NCBI GenBank assembly: GCA_900618795.1
Contig: UYJD01000001.1
Span: 2,436,823 to 2,500,822, forward strand
Length of the DNA stretch: 64,000 nt
Reading direction: 5' to 3'
Source of the DNA: Cyanodermella asteris
Taxonomy: Eukaryota > Ascomycota > Lecanoromycetes > Ostropales > Stictidaceae
Shown: positions 22,450 to 34,068 of the stretch, in pieces
Layout: each line of letters begins with the position of its first letter
Position numbering within the stretch: position 1 is the first letter of the stretch
Position numbers and translations under genes: made by a program
The notes under the pieces: model-generated
Databases searched by the model: none
What the model saw: the letters and a program-made list of their open reading frames with translations, nothing else
Told to the model about the DNA's origin: nothing

Positions 22450-23405
22450 GCATGAAGCCATCTAGGAATATTTGCATGTTGATTGACCTCGAGGTCCTCG
22501 ATCGTGGCCCTTAGCATTTGAATGACGCATTAATTGAATGATGAGACAAATCAATTCTACAGCATCAGAATCTGACAATGCAGCCTTCACGTAATCAAAG
22601 GTCTACAATCGAGACGAGGACGAGGATTTTTACCGTCAGGTGAAGAGTCGCACCCTGTGCTTTGATCACACAGACAGACAAAGAGAGTGCACGTTTAGCG
22701 ATGCTGTTGTTTCATGCAACCTTCGATATATCAAGGTGCCACTGGCAATAAGCGGGAGGAAGTAACAGGTGTTAGGACGTGGCGTAGAATATGCAAGGCG
22801 GGCCGACAAAAAGGTTGACAGAAAACACTTGATCCTCTACCTATCTACCTGCGTTCCTGAATACCACCAATGTACCTAGAAAGCTGGTGGCATAGTAGCT
22901 AAAGGCATAGCTCTGCGACTACTCACTCACGTACCTTGAGAGAGACTCACAGAAGTGGCATGAGAAGGAGGTGAGAAAATACGTGCGCAACGACTTTTGT
23001 CAGTACGTGTTGTATGACACGCGACATCTGAGTGCTGGAATGACTCGAGTGGCGACTGGGCTTGCGTCAATTTCGAGTCTCCCGGTTTTTGCATTGAGAA
23101 ACCAGAATATAGGTGAATGTTTCAGTTCTCGGAGGGACACCGTCATGGCATTCGCCGAGCATGGGTCCTCTCCTTTACCTCGACTGGCAGAAACAATATC
23201 GCAATCCCTTCAAACCCGATCAAAAACGCTGCATACAAAACCGCAGCGGCCTTTAAACGCGCGCATCGCACGTCGAACAGGGATTGACTTCAAGGGAACT
23301 CGGTGAGTGTGGCGCAGGCGTGTGGCGCAGGCTTCCCTAGCAACCACTGCCGCCCATCCAAACAAGCATACAGTGGCGACTCGATAAGGGATTCCAACAG
23401 CAAGC
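22450..23405. other. Intergenic region
   Basis: About 950 bases between two plus-strand genes. It should hold the 3' end of the glucanosyltransferase gene and the promoter of the SprT gene. A perfect 13-base tandem duplication (GTGTGGCGCAGGC) lies at 23307-23332, about 75 bases before the SprT start codon. No gene is recognised. Confidence 0.55.
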
Positions 23406-25556
23406 ATGGCCAGACTTAATATCAATATACATCAAGAGAAGAAACAGACAACTGGGCGAAAGGACAAAGGCATTTTTCCAAGAGATAAACCGAGCGCAAT
23501 GCCAGTGGCATCGTCCTACAGGGGCCAACAACCCACTTCCACCAAAACCAAACATAAGGATATCGAAAGAAACATACAGGACCCAAACGCACTTCGGAGC
23601 CAGCCGATGGAGGTAAATGACCATCAAACTGATCGTCATACCGTCATCAAATATGAGACTGTAAACAAGCTCAGTCCGTCTGTCCTGCCTGTCGACAGCC
23701 TGTCAAAGGGTGCTGCAGCCTTGGAGCTAAAGTCGCCACGCAACATCGCCCCACGCCAGCGCGCCTACTTCATAAATGACTCAATCGACCTCGCAGCCGA
23801 TTCGACCAGCACGGACGATGGGGACAGTGACCATGCCGCTGACGATTCGTCGCTCTCTGACTTTATCGTCGATGACTCCGCCAGCGAGTCTGAGCTGCGA
23901 AGGCCCCCGCGGTCGATGCGCAAGGTCCAGGAACAACCGAGGGCTTTTAGGAGACTGGTTCGGCGATCCCCGACCAAGAGGCCACCGTCGATCTATGAGG
24001 ATTCGGACGACGAAGTCAGGGTATTTAGGCCGGAGGCCGATGGGAGGCAATCCTCGCCTGGTGGCCGCTCGAGCCAGGGGTCGATTGGCGAATTGGACGC
24101 CGAAGACAAGCGTAACGAGGAGAGTGATTTGACGGTGAAGCTTTCGGAAACGCTCGATAACGTTCTGAGGCTGTCACCGTCCAGAGACACGGGACTAGTG
24201 GAGACGAGCAGTGAAAATGTGCCACTCACAAGCCCGTCCCGTCGAAAGCTGCGGTCGCCGATCCGGAACCGACAAGGGATGCCGTCGTTACCACACCGTG
24301 AGAGTATCGAGAACTTTTGGAACCAGCAGAAAGTGGACGAGGGGCACGAGACGCATTCTCCGAGAAAGTTTCCGCCTCCCGCCAGTCCGCTGCTCTCACT
24401 CTTGTCACCGACCCAATCCAACGCGCTGAAGGAGCTTTGGGGAAGAGATTTTGAAGATGACCTCGGCCCGTCCAATGCCTTCACATCCCCTGTCAAGTCT
24501 CCCGGAAGGGGAGCATCCAAAAGCCCTGTAAAGGGGTCGAGCATTAGAGATCGCTCAGCTATCGAGGCTAGGAAAAAGTTCGGCAAGGAGAAGCATGACA
24601 TTGCGAGCCAATTCTTGGCCGAGCTGGATGAAACCATAACTCACGGCGAGATTGCACGACTCTCGGCGAGCACCGGTGGTGTTAAGCTGGAATGGAACAA
24701 GAAGCTGAATTCCACCGCCGGGCGGGCAAAATGGAGGCGAGAGAGGACGTGCGTAAGGTCGCCAGCCTCGTCGTCTTCCTCCCCACCTACAGACACCAAG
24801 ATCAACAACGGGTCTACAGCTAGCGACGGCCACAGCGACGGCAGCTCATCCTTGTCTACAAATCCATCCAAGGACATTACCCATCACCACGCCTCCATAG
24901 AGCTCGCTGAAAAAGTGATCGACGATGAACACCGCCTCCTCAACGTGCTTGCCCACGAATTCTGCCACCTGGCAACCTTCATGATCTCCAACGTCAAAGA
25001 CTCCCCACACGGCCGCGAGTTCAAAGCCTGGGCCGGCAAAGTCTCCACCGCCTTCTCAGACCGCGGCATCGCCGTGACTACGAAACACTCGTACGCCATA
25101 AATTACCGCTATGTCTGGGCCTGCAGCTCGTGCGCTCAGGAGTACAAGCGGCACTCCAAGAGCATCGACCCGAACAAACACATCTGCTCGTCCTGCAAGA
25201 CGGGCCGATTGGTTCAGACTCAGCCGGTACCCAAGCAGAAGAAGAAGAATACAAATGCAGTCTCTCCTATTGGTGACGGAGAGGGCCGTGGTAATAACAA
25301 GGCTGGCACCGGCGGACCCGCCACGCCCGAAGACGAGACGAGCTATCAAGCATTCGTCAGGGGTAATTTCGCCATGGTCAAGGCGGAACTGATGGATCTG
25401 CAGCAGAGCGGCCGGCACCGTGAGGGCGACGCTAGCGGAAATAAAGGACCTGCTTGGGGCCAGGTGATGGCCGAGCTGGCAAGGAGGTGGAAGCTTGAAA
25501 AGGTGGCAAGGGGCTCAGAAGACACCAAAGGCAGCACGTTCGATGGTGGGCTCTGA
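23406..25556 (+). CDS. SprT-family metalloprotease-like protein
   Basis: Single frame of 716 residues. SprT-like proteases of the Spartan/GCNA group act on DNA-bound proteins; the fungal relatives are little studied. The N-terminal ~430 residues are Ser/Asp/Arg rich and look disordered. The conserved block runs from about 435 (KKLNSTAGRAKWRRE) to about 605. It holds the zinc-protease motif HEFCH (517-521), a probable third ligand in SPHGREF, then TTKHSYAINYRYVWACSSC and a second CxxC pair (CSSCKTG) forming a zinc ribbon. The C-terminal ~75 residues (YQAFVRGNFAMVKAELMDL...) resemble a short HMG-box-like helical end. The nuclear DNA-protein crosslink repair role is inferred from family. The linker after RRERT (about 455-490) is poorly conserved in appearance and could hide an intron read as coding. 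Confidence 0.88.
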   Translation: MARLNINIHQEKKQTTGRKDKGIFPRDKPSAMPVASSYRGQQPTSTKTKHKDIERNIQDPNALRSQPMEVNDHQTDRHTVIKYETVNKLSPSVLPVDSLSKGAAALELKSPRNIAPRQRAYFINDSIDLAADSTSTDDGDSDHAADDSSLSDFIVDDSASESELRRPPRSMRKVQEQPRAFRRLVRRSPTKRPPSIYEDSDDEVRVFRPEADGRQSSPGGRSSQGSIGELDAEDKRNEESDLTVKLSETLDNVLRLSPSRDTGLVETSSENVPLTSPSRRKLRSPIRNRQGMPSLPHRESIENFWNQQKVDEGHETHSPRKFPPPASPLLSLLSPTQSNALKELWGRDFEDDLGPSNAFTSPVKSPGRGASKSPVKGSSIRDRSAIEARKKFGKEKHDIASQFLAELDETITHGEIARLSASTGGVKLEWNKKLNSTAGRAKWRRERTCVRSPASSSSSPPTDTKINNGSTASDGHSDGSSSLSTNPSKDITHHHASIELAEKVIDDEHRLLNVLAHEFCHLATFMISNVKDSPHGREFKAWAGKVSTAFSDRGIAVTTKHSYAINYRYVWACSSCAQEYKRHSKSIDPNKHICSSCKTGRLVQTQPVPKQKKKNTNAVSPIGDGEGRGNNKAGTGGPATPEDETSYQAFVRGNFAMVKAELMDLQQSGRHREGDASGNKGPAWGQVMAELARRWKLEKVARGSEDTKGSTFDGGL

Positions 25557-26546
25557 TCACGCGTCCGAGGACGTTGTTGACGTTGAAGCCGTCACCGAGC
25601 GATTGGGTGAAATGTTCGTGGACCCTGCGTCTGCTGCCTGTTAGTCTGCAGAAATCGACTCGCCTTAGGGCGCGGCTAGGGCCAGCACATGCACTCGAGA
25701 TACACCGCATATTCAATTGTTCGCTTGAGCTCCGTGAGACTTGCAATCGGTGATTGGCCACTGCGGCCCCACAAGGCACAGGGCTGAGACCATCCTCCTG
25801 CGTTGTTCATGATCCCAAGGTTGTGGTACTGGGGACTTGCTAGGTTCTCCTGTTGGTCAACGAGAATGGATTAGGCCAGGCAGCATGAGCCCAGACTCTC
25901 ACCGAGTGTTTGATCGCTTCCAATACCATTTGGAGAAGAGTAAGGTCTATGAAGTACAGAGAAAAACAGCATGAAAGAGCGGCCACTGAGCCAAAGCTAG
26001 ATTTGATTGCGTACATCGAGTCCATCCGCATGCGATCCTTATGACCAGTGTGAATGGTGTAAACCCGCAATGCCAAATTGTAAGAGTCATTCCAACAACA
26101 GGAACGAAAAGAGTCATCTCGAGTTCCCTCTTTGCTTTGTCAGGTCGCCGCTGCCTGTGTCCAGCGCACATAACTAGTCCCCATGCCATATCCTGACCCT
26201 TCCAATCAAGGCGTGCGAACAGTGGCAAGATTTGCGGCGAGACAGGTGGCGTTGGCTTGCGAGAAGAGAAGTTGCAAAAGGCCGGCGCGTCTCGAGGTTA
26301 TCGCTGAGCAACAATGGTAGTCTTATCGAAGAAAACTTGTCGAATAGAAAAGCAAAATGCTGAGAATTTGGGAGATTGTCGTGCTTTGCAATGTCCTGCA
26401 GTCGCCCGCTGGTGCTCTCGTGTCCGTTGGACGTCAAAAGACCATGGCAGTCGACGCCAGACCATCAACAAATCATCTCATTCCACGATTGTAGTAGGAT
26501 CATCTTCCTGTCAAACCGTCAGTAATGTGTCGAGTCCCAACACCTC
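25557..26546. other. Intergenic region between convergent genes
   Basis: About 990 bases between the stop of the SprT gene and the stop of the minus-strand C2H2 gene. It should contain two 3' UTRs. No coding, RNA or repeat feature was recognised in either strand. Confidence 0.55.
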
Positions 26547-27046
26547 TCAGCAGGTCTGTTTCGAGGATGGGCGTCGCCGACTTCTTGGAATATCTTGCTG
26601 ATGCACCTCGCGAAGGTGATCACGGTAATGGTCCAGGCGAGTGAAGCCACGATCACCCGTACGACCGCACCATCCGAATTTGCAATCGATCAATGTGTTG
26701 TTGTCTTGACGATGCACAGTTGACAGGTGCCGTGATAAGTCAGTCGCTCGAGCAAAGCTCCTGTTGCAACCTGGATAGAGACACTGATACCTGCACGGGG
26801 TCTCAGTTTGATGATGATTCTAAGAGGTGGTCGCTTCAACTCACGAGTCGTTGCTCCCGTTGTTGGACGACATCGTGGGAGATGAGCCGCTTGAGCTTGG
26901 AAGAGCTGCGTCTTGATAGTGGGAAGTAGAGGAACTGGCACTGTAAGTGCCGCTCTGGAGGGAGGTCAGTGAATTTATAGCCCAAACTCTAGAGTCTGTC
27001 TGACCTGCCCATATGGGTCGTAGCAGTAGTAAGATCCGTTATTCAT
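26547..27046 (-). CDS. Small two-finger C2H2 zinc-finger protein (three exons)
   Basis: Found by splicing; no single long frame shows it. Exons 27046-27005, 26954-26845 and 26790-26547 join in phase and encode 131 residues. All introns are GT...AG and about 50 bases. Finger 1 uses Cys54, Cys59, His72 and His77 (CLYPGCNRSFARATDLSRH). Finger 2 uses Cys87, Cys92, His109 and His114 (CKFGWCGRTGDRGF...). A CNRSFARATDL finger followed by a CGRTG(D/E)xGFTR finger is a recurrent fungal pair, likely DNA binding. The N-terminal ~50 residues are Ser/Gly/Asn/Tyr rich. The tail is basic (PRSRRRPSSK). A stop lies in frame upstream of the chosen Met, but further 5' exons cannot be ruled out. No specific target or regulator role can be assigned. 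Confidence 0.7.
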
Positions 27047-30000
27047 GGCTGCCGAGGAGCTGTGACCTGATGATTGCTGATCTATTCGTGGGTCGTAGCG
27101 TCAGGGGTTGGTGGACTGGGAGCGTGATGACAATGTTTCAATGGGACGTAATATCGGAGTTGCTGATTCGAGTGAGAGTAAGAGTGAGAATCGAAGAGAA
27201 GGATCGCTGCGTGCCGTGAAGAAAGACTCGTCTGAGATATAAGCCCAACAAGCTGCACATGAGCTGTCTGAAGGGATTCGAAAGAAGGACGAAGCTATCA
27301 GCGCGGCGAATTCAGGGTAGAAGCACAGCTGTGGTTCACGGACAGTAGTATTACGTGGAGAAAGGCCGAAAGGCTCAACTGGGGGTGCCTTCAACTGTGC
27401 TGCGGAGGCTGTTCGCTCACAGGATGCGTTCATTGCCTCGACAGTCTGCTTACGCCGGCAGGTAGACAGGCGCGCAACACAAGGGTGGGTAGGCAAGCCA
27501 AGGCAAACAGCCGCGCCAACTCCAAGTCGTCGTTCAGAAACAATACAATCTGGCCACATAAAAGCGCGACTTTTGGGCTGACAGAGCCCTGTAATAGCGG
27601 CAGAGACTTTTCAAACCGGTAATTTTTCTGCACGACCTCGTGGCCAGCACATGGTTGCGAGGCTGCTTGCTCGGCCGATTTGCGAAAGGCATGGCAAAGC
27701 CAGCCAGGGCCCAAACATTCCCGCTGTGCAGAATTTCTGAGCACCTCCGCTAATCGATTGAGTCGATGGTTGGCCAGCGGTAGATTCGCATGTTTCATGA
27801 ACAGCCCACCACACCAGCTCAACTGGGTAAACCCCGAGCCAGCCAGCGCGGTGTGTGCCGAAGCTGCCGGACGCATTTCTCGTAGTCCACGATCACGCAA
27901 ATTGCGAGTCAGAAGCACACGATACTGGCAACAGAGATCGTAACCGAACGGTCGAGGTTTGATCAAACGGACGGTAAGAGAAACAGCCAGTGATGCAACG
28001 AGACAGAACCCCCTGGCACACCAAAAGGGAGCGGGTCGAAGCCGGCAGAAAAGCCATGATTAACGCTCACGCAGTCACACGCCTGCTCATCGAATAAAGA
28101 TGGATACGGTCTCGGAGCAATGTCTTAGTGTGGTAGGCAGAGCAGGCGAGGATCACACATAGCTCCCTTGACATTGGCACCTGCCCGGCAGGACGATTCA
28201 GCGTGGCCGTCATGTCTGTTCAGCCGCAGTGGCTCAGTGGATCAATAAAGACGCGTGATCTGTCTGGAGGGCCTTGGGCCGATGGAAGAGCTCAGACCGC
28301 ATTGCAGTTGGCGTCGAATGATTTTGAAATTACCCCGATAGCCAAACTTCCCAGCAGTCAAGGGACTGGTGAGCCAAACACGGAGAGATGGAAGAGAGCC
28401 AGTCCGTATGACGGTGAGAAAGCTTGAGAAAGGTGGGCCTGTCCAAAGCAATGTCTGCCTGGACGGAGAGAACACAGCCTGCTTTTCAATTGCCTACGGG
28501 GAGCTTTACCCCTCATTCAGAGGCCAAACACGAACGGCCGCATGCTCAAGACAAGAAATCTGCAAGGACAGCAAAGATCACGCCTGGTGATGCAGATGGT
28601 GGGCCGCCAATGCAGGCGCCAGACAAGGCGGGATGGCGGGAAGGCCGGTGTGGTGGTCCATCCGCTGGACGGATCCTCGTAAGCCGTCACATGTACCTTG
28701 GACCGCATAGCATCCTGGGCGTGAAGCGGGAATAAGGAGGGCAGGTAAGTCAATGACCACGCTGCCACGATCCGACCTACCGGGCTCGGGCCGTCTAATG
28801 GATGAAGTGTGGTGATAAGCCAAGCAGCAGAAGGGTTTGGGAGGATCAACGACAGCGGCAGGAAGGCCTGACGCTAGGGGCAGAACAGGATCAAGGAGGA
28901 TGACGACCAGCACGCAGATGGGACGGGCAGATCTTCGAAGCATTCCGTGTGGCGGCCGAGGAGAACGATCGCGTCAGAGGTGGTCGTTGCGAGAAGTGAA
29001 CTTGAGGCGGACGATTCCTAACGCTCGCCTTACCGCCCCGGTTTTGCCCAAAACGGCCTAGCTTTTCATGAACCACCACACCCTTCACACATGACCGATA
29101 CTGATGAAGATGAAGATGCAATGTCAGCACCCTTTGCACACCGTGTCTTGTCCGGCGGGCAGCCTTGCGCGTCGCCTCTGCGTCAGTCTCGCAGGTCCCG
29201 AAGGCTTCCGCCATCCTGTCCGCAGCACTCCGCACCATCTCAATTTCCTCCCCACCTCCCACGGAGAGGGCATTCGTGCGTCCAGCTTCAGAGTTTGACT
29301 GCGCCCTCGTGACTTCTTTGGTGCGAATGTTAGGCCCTACCTCGTCTTACCATCTTCCCGTGGTTGTATCTTGGTCGCATCACGTTAGCTACGAAATATT
29401 AGGGTCACCGTGCAGCTCGATCAAGACGAATTAGCACTGCAATGTCGGACTCATCTCGCTTCTGTATCATGACCGAAGTAGGAGAACATGAGCATGCAAG
29501 TCGTATTCCAAGGCAAAATCGAAGCTGGTAACCAAAACACCACGTGACGCGTGTTCTGCAAAATCCATCCTACCTACCTGCCTCTGTATTCCAAGCACGC
29601 GACGTCTCTTCGTCCTCGCATTTCCAGACACCAATGTAGAACACCTGCCTAGAAATGTCTATTATTACGAGTGAATGGGTTGAGCTGAACATGCTGCGAG
29701 CCTTGTTCTTCCGCGAGAGGTATCTAGGTAAGCGATCTTTCCCATTACGCCGACTCGAGCCATTTTGCAGATCATCTTCTGACCCGCATGGCCATGCGAG
29801 CTCAGACAGCTCTTCATTGCTGAGGTTCAGCTGCATTCGACGAGTCCTGACAACGGATTTTGCTACGTCTACACATTATCAAGTCAGGGGTCTGTGATAT
29901 GCTCAATCTCACACACTGTGAGGTAATCTATATGCCATCTGGCCGAGAATCCGCTCCGCACTAAGGTATCTGTGCATTGCACCGCCTCCATGGATTCGGG

Positions 30001-30085
30001 TTTGCCGCCACGAGACTGTTATACTTTTCATGTGTGGTGTACCAGATCCGCTTCAGGTCGGTGGCTATCCTGAAAAATTGCTGCT
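27047..30085. other. Long gene-poor intergenic region
   Basis: About 3 kb between the 5' end of the C2H2 gene and the 3' end of the F-box gene. Both strands were read for short exons and conserved patterns. Only unrelated open frames under about 180 codons were found, none with domain content. A minus-strand frame at 29570-29836 has a plausible hydrophilic start but no support. Possible contents are the C2H2 promoter and upstream exons. Confidence 0.5.
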
Positions 30086-31292
30086 CTACCGCAGAGCTTC
30101 CTCATCCTTCGTGCTGGGTATTACCCGATCACACCAGGCACACCAGCTTCTCGTCTGTCCGGTACGCTCACGTTCCAGGTATCCCCCGTGCTCTCGCTCG
30201 TCTTCGTGCTCCGCGACTGGTGCGCCAACACGAACTCTCTTCTTCAGCTTCTTCTTGACGACCCCTCCGATTCCCTCGATTTCCTGCCGGTAGTAACCTG
30301 CGCTATCTTCCCGGTGGCCCTCACCGGCGGAGATTGGCAATACCACGTTGAACTCATGTACATCAAGAATCTCCTCACCATGATCGTCGACGATTGCGGT
30401 AGTCTTGCCATCTTCGGCACAGTCCATATCAACTATAATGTCCCGTGCTGCAAGGCAGCGCTGCCCTCGTCCGCACTTGACACCTTCGTTGCCTTCGCCT
30501 ATTCCGGCGCCTAATCCGAAGCCGAGCGAATGATATCGACTTCTCCATGTCCAGACGCGAATGTAATTTATGTCATCCGACCCTTTAGCTGAATGGCAGT
30601 CTCTACAGATGTAAACACCTTCTTTTTCACAAGTGCACGGTTCCCTGCCAAAGCTGGCGTCGTTTTTAGCCCCTTGCGACTTCGATTTTGGGTTTGGCGG
30701 AAGCACTGTCACAAGGTTGAGATTTGATTTCTGACAGGCTCGACAGAGCCGGCGGTACCGTTTTGGCAGCTCGCGGTTGGAGGGTGGCTTGATAGTGCAA
30801 TTTCGGCAGCTGATCTGATCACATCTGTGCTCAGTTGAGTTTCGCCCTTTTGGAAATATCATGCCTCCATACGCACCTTCGACATGGAGAGACCAAATCC
30901 CGCGCGCACGGTACAGTCCAGCGGCCCGCCCGGAGCCTTTCCTGGTTCGTCTCTTCGCGTGTGCAATGTAGCGTGCGCGGCAGGATTTGGTGTCGAAACT
31001 CGAGCAGCCTCGTCCGGATTTGGAATGAGCTCCGTGAGAGGGCGTCGAGGTCGTTGAGATCCAGATTGCCGACCAACGACATTGTCACGGGATAGCAAGC
31101 CAGTAAGGCGGAAAGCTGGTGCTGAGCCCTAGGTGGGCTCGGGAGGCTTGCATCCTGAGTCGCCACACCAAAGGTGCTTTTCCAGGCTGGGGAGGCTGGA
31201 GCATTGGAGTAGGCGCTGGGGCTGAGCAACGGCCTTCTCAGCGTGGCGGCATCGACGCTATCGTCTTGATCCAGTTGCAGCACGACGACCAT
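30086..31292 (-). CDS. F-box-like, Cys-rich fungal protein
   Basis: Two exons: 31292-30877 and 30824-30086, with a 52-base intron (GTGCGT...ACAG); 384 residues. Splicing joins SPCRR to CDQISCRNC in phase, completing a CxxC...CxxC cluster. Residues about 58-105 (LSALLACYPVTMSLVGNLDL, then DLDALSRSSFQIRTRLLEFR) look like a fungal F-box, the Skp1-binding part of SCF ubiquitin ligases. Downstream Cys pairs (CRRC, CRNC, CRAC, CTC, CRDC, later CAWC) suggest zinc-binding knots of the kind seen in a family of Pezizomycotina F-box proteins. There is no obvious LRR or WD substrate domain. Function is therefore inferred as a possible substrate adaptor. The start is uncertain: the first ~55 residues are low complexity and a downstream or upstream start is possible. 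Confidence 0.72.
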
Positions 31293-33714
31293 CGTGGAAC
31301 CATGCCAAGCAGAGAAAACGTGCTGTGCTCAACGGCGAGCATCAGCGACCAGACAAGGCAAGGGGGAGGGCGAGGAGAGGACAAGGGCTCAGTGGCGACG
31401 AGGATGGATGGGAGGTGGAATGATGCGCCTGGCGGAGCAGGCCGAAGCGCTCGAACTGCGATGGAGCTCAACTTGTCGGAGATCTGCCCCTCCATGCTCC
31501 ATGCTGCGTGATTCGGCCAAGTCGTGCGCGGTCATCTCCAGAAACCGGCTTTTGCCTCTGCTTCAACGCGTCAAGTCCACCGGGTCTAATCTCGTTCACG
31601 TCTGACCCTTTCTGATAGAGCCAACGGCATCCAATTACTGCCATATCGCGAGCCTCGGATCCCAGACTTGCCAATCTTGACTCGAAAACTCAGCATACGA
31701 CCAGGGAGGCGCGCCACAACATGACGATGGACCGCCCGATTTTCACATTTTGAGTCCACGCCGGCGTGGTCCTGTTCATCACGCTGCTTACTAGTCTCGC
31801 TACCACACCTTGCTGAGGAACGCCACGAGTTCGGATCGTTGCTAGCGTTTTCTTGAAAATGGCTCTGTTTGGCTACCGCCCGTTGTGATCGGGCTGGGTG
31901 CACAATGTCGTTAGGGGACCCAGAAAGCCGATGGCCGAACTGGTGTGGACGCCATCAGATACCTGAAACCGACTTCCAACTTCTTTGAGATGTATCACCG
32001 TGCCATTATGTTTGTCGTTGGACCTGTAATCATACCTTCATCGTCGCATCAGAAGCTACAACTGCCGAAGTAACGACCTGACAACCAATCCCCGGGGTGG
32101 TGGCATGGCGACTCGTTAAAGGTGTTGATTTGTTGAAGTTTTGATGTGGGGCTAAGGAAGGCTTTGCGACTGACCTATTCAATGAGGTCAAGCAACCAGG
32201 CAAGCGGGCGAACGGTACTTGTCAGCGCTATCTCCTTTACGACTAGGTCTGGTAACGTTTCTGTCCGTTCCTCTGTCCTCATCAGGCGCGGTGTCTAGCC
32301 GAATCCCCAATCACGTACCCATCTAAGGGACACAGACTGTGACGCTTTCAACGCCCCGTTCTGGCATCTCGCTAAACACCTACACACCTGTGGACTGAGC
32401 CAAGTCACGCGTCGGAAGGTGTGTAAGCTTTCTGAACCTGACGGCAAGGCATGGCATGCAATTTCGATAGAATATCCCTCCAGACTTATGACCGAGGGCA
32501 AGGACACATCCTGCCCAGCGAATGATTGTGCCGCGACTTCAGGCGGGAAGTATCACTAGGTAAGCTATAGTTGCCTTTGTAGACTTCTTCACTAATTCCA
32601 GGTTTGGATATGAGCTCTTCATGTCACGAGTGCATCAATCTAGAAAAGCCCATGCAGAAAGCGGTATGTCCTACTGATTGATATGTAGGGCTAACTCAAA
32701 CGTACCTCTCGCAGGATGATCGTTGCCTTTGTAAAGCATAATCACGGCTCGTTGAAGCCACCCAGAGACGATGGCAAGGGAGCTGCGGCTCCTGTACTGA
32801 TAGCGTTGGCCTGTTGCACCAGGCACAGTGCTCAAATGGTACTGGAGCAACGGCTTCAGATGGCTGCGTCCGGTACCTGACTAATGCCAAAGGTGGTCTA
32901 GCGGCAATCGGGTGATCCGAGATTGACTTTTCTCAATGACGCCTAGACAGCATTTCGCATCAACAACCCCAACAATGAGATCGGGTTTCCGTGAAATCCC
33001 ATCCGGACGCGATCTGCACGCGCATGCTTGTACTCGAACGTCACAATCACAAGAGTAAGTCACGATGCGAGTCAAATCATGTCGTCACCAACTGAGACAT
33101 GCCGAAAGGGAAGCATATCTGATCGCGCGGAGCCACGATGCCGCTTCCCCAAGACTTGGCTAAAAGGATACAAAGCCTTACCGATAACGACCAGTTGCCT
33201 AGATAATACTTTGTAAGCATCATTGCATCGTACGTCTCTGTTTAACTGGCGTATCAGTCCTGACCGCCAGCTCGATATCTCGATGTCAAGGGGACCGCCC
33301 CGATCCAACGTCCACCACGCGTCCGATCGTGTATATGACCGATATCCAGGTTCTCCACGTGCCTCTCCGGATCCCCAGCTTTGGTAGATGGATACGGCAG
33401 GCAATCCAGTTCAAGCGTACCGAGGTTGACGCCATCGTATTGGCTGTCATTGGGGGCCTGGTCCATGACGACAAGATTCTGTGCCGTTGCTGTTCGCGTT
33501 GCGTGACAACGACGAAAGATGGGATCAGATCAGTGTGAGCTCTTACGTAGTGTCATGGTGATGTCAATTGAGCTCAATTGTGATGACGACGACTTGAAAG
33601 TGTACAAATAACGAGCGCTCTGCGTCCGCAAAATTAAACCGCACAACCACCAAACTCGTTCCATTCTCTCACAACCGTCACCGCACAACCCAACCCAAAT
33701 TTCCCAATTCAACC
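31293..33714. other. Intergenic region upstream of two divergent genes
   Basis: 2.4 kb between the F-box gene start (minus) and the Chz1-like gene start (plus), so a divergent promoter region. It holds one perfect 16-base palindrome, listed separately. Scanning both strands gave no protein pattern that I trust and no tRNA or repeat array. Confidence 0.5.
33565..33580. promoter_or_regulatory. Perfect 16-base palindrome upstream of Chz1-like gene
   Basis: CAATTGAGCTCAATTG is fully self-complementary and lies about 135 bases before the start codon of the Chz1-like gene. It is flanked by TGATGT and TGATGACG. Such a site could bind a dimeric regulator, but no known factor is assigned. The position in a likely proximal promoter is the only support. 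Confidence 0.3.
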
Positions 33715-34068
33715 ATGTCCGTCGAAGACCAGAACATTCCTATTGGTGACGCCCAGGACAATGACTACAAGAGCCGTCCCGGCCAGAGCCAAATCCCCGT
33801 ACAATCTGACGATGCGCCTGTCGAAGATCCCATTGATGCCAGCACTGCTGACTCCGACGCCCAGCTAGGTAGACAGTATCAGTCCGTCTCATCACATTCG
33901 TGGCTAACAGTCTATGCAGAGCGTGACGATGCGGAAGCAATTGACGAGTCAAACATAATTGATGAACGTACGCGAGGTGCAGCTAAGTCTGGTGGCACAT
34001 ACACCGAACCCGGTGATGAGGAGGGATTACCAACGGAGGATGGCACTTCCAGCGGCGCTCAGACCTAA
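33715..34068 (+). CDS. Small acidic Chz1-like histone chaperone protein
   Basis: Two exons: 33715-33868 and 33920-34068, with a 51-base intron (GTAGAC...TGCAG); 100 residues. The protein is strongly acidic and probably disordered. The segment IDESNIIDERTRG (59-71) resembles the CHZ motif by which yeast Chz1 binds H2A.Z-H2B dimers. Splicing replaces the intron-encoded stretch with QLERDDAEAID and keeps the acidic run continuous, which supports the intron. The family member in yeast helps deposit H2A.Z through SWR1; the role here is inferred from the short motif only. The protein is shorter than yeast Chz1, and the N-terminal half (residues 1-50) has no independent match that I know. Confidence 0.72.
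   Translation: MSVEDQNIPIGDAQDNDYKSRPGQSQIPVQSDDAPVEDPIDASTADSDAQLGRQYQSVSSHSWLTVYAERDDAEAIDESNIIDERTRGAAKSGGTYTEPGDEEGLPTEDGTSSGAQT

Noticed and set aside
28219-28250. TGGCTCAGTGG string resembling a tRNA A box
   Set aside because: No B box or cloverleaf follows within tRNA length.
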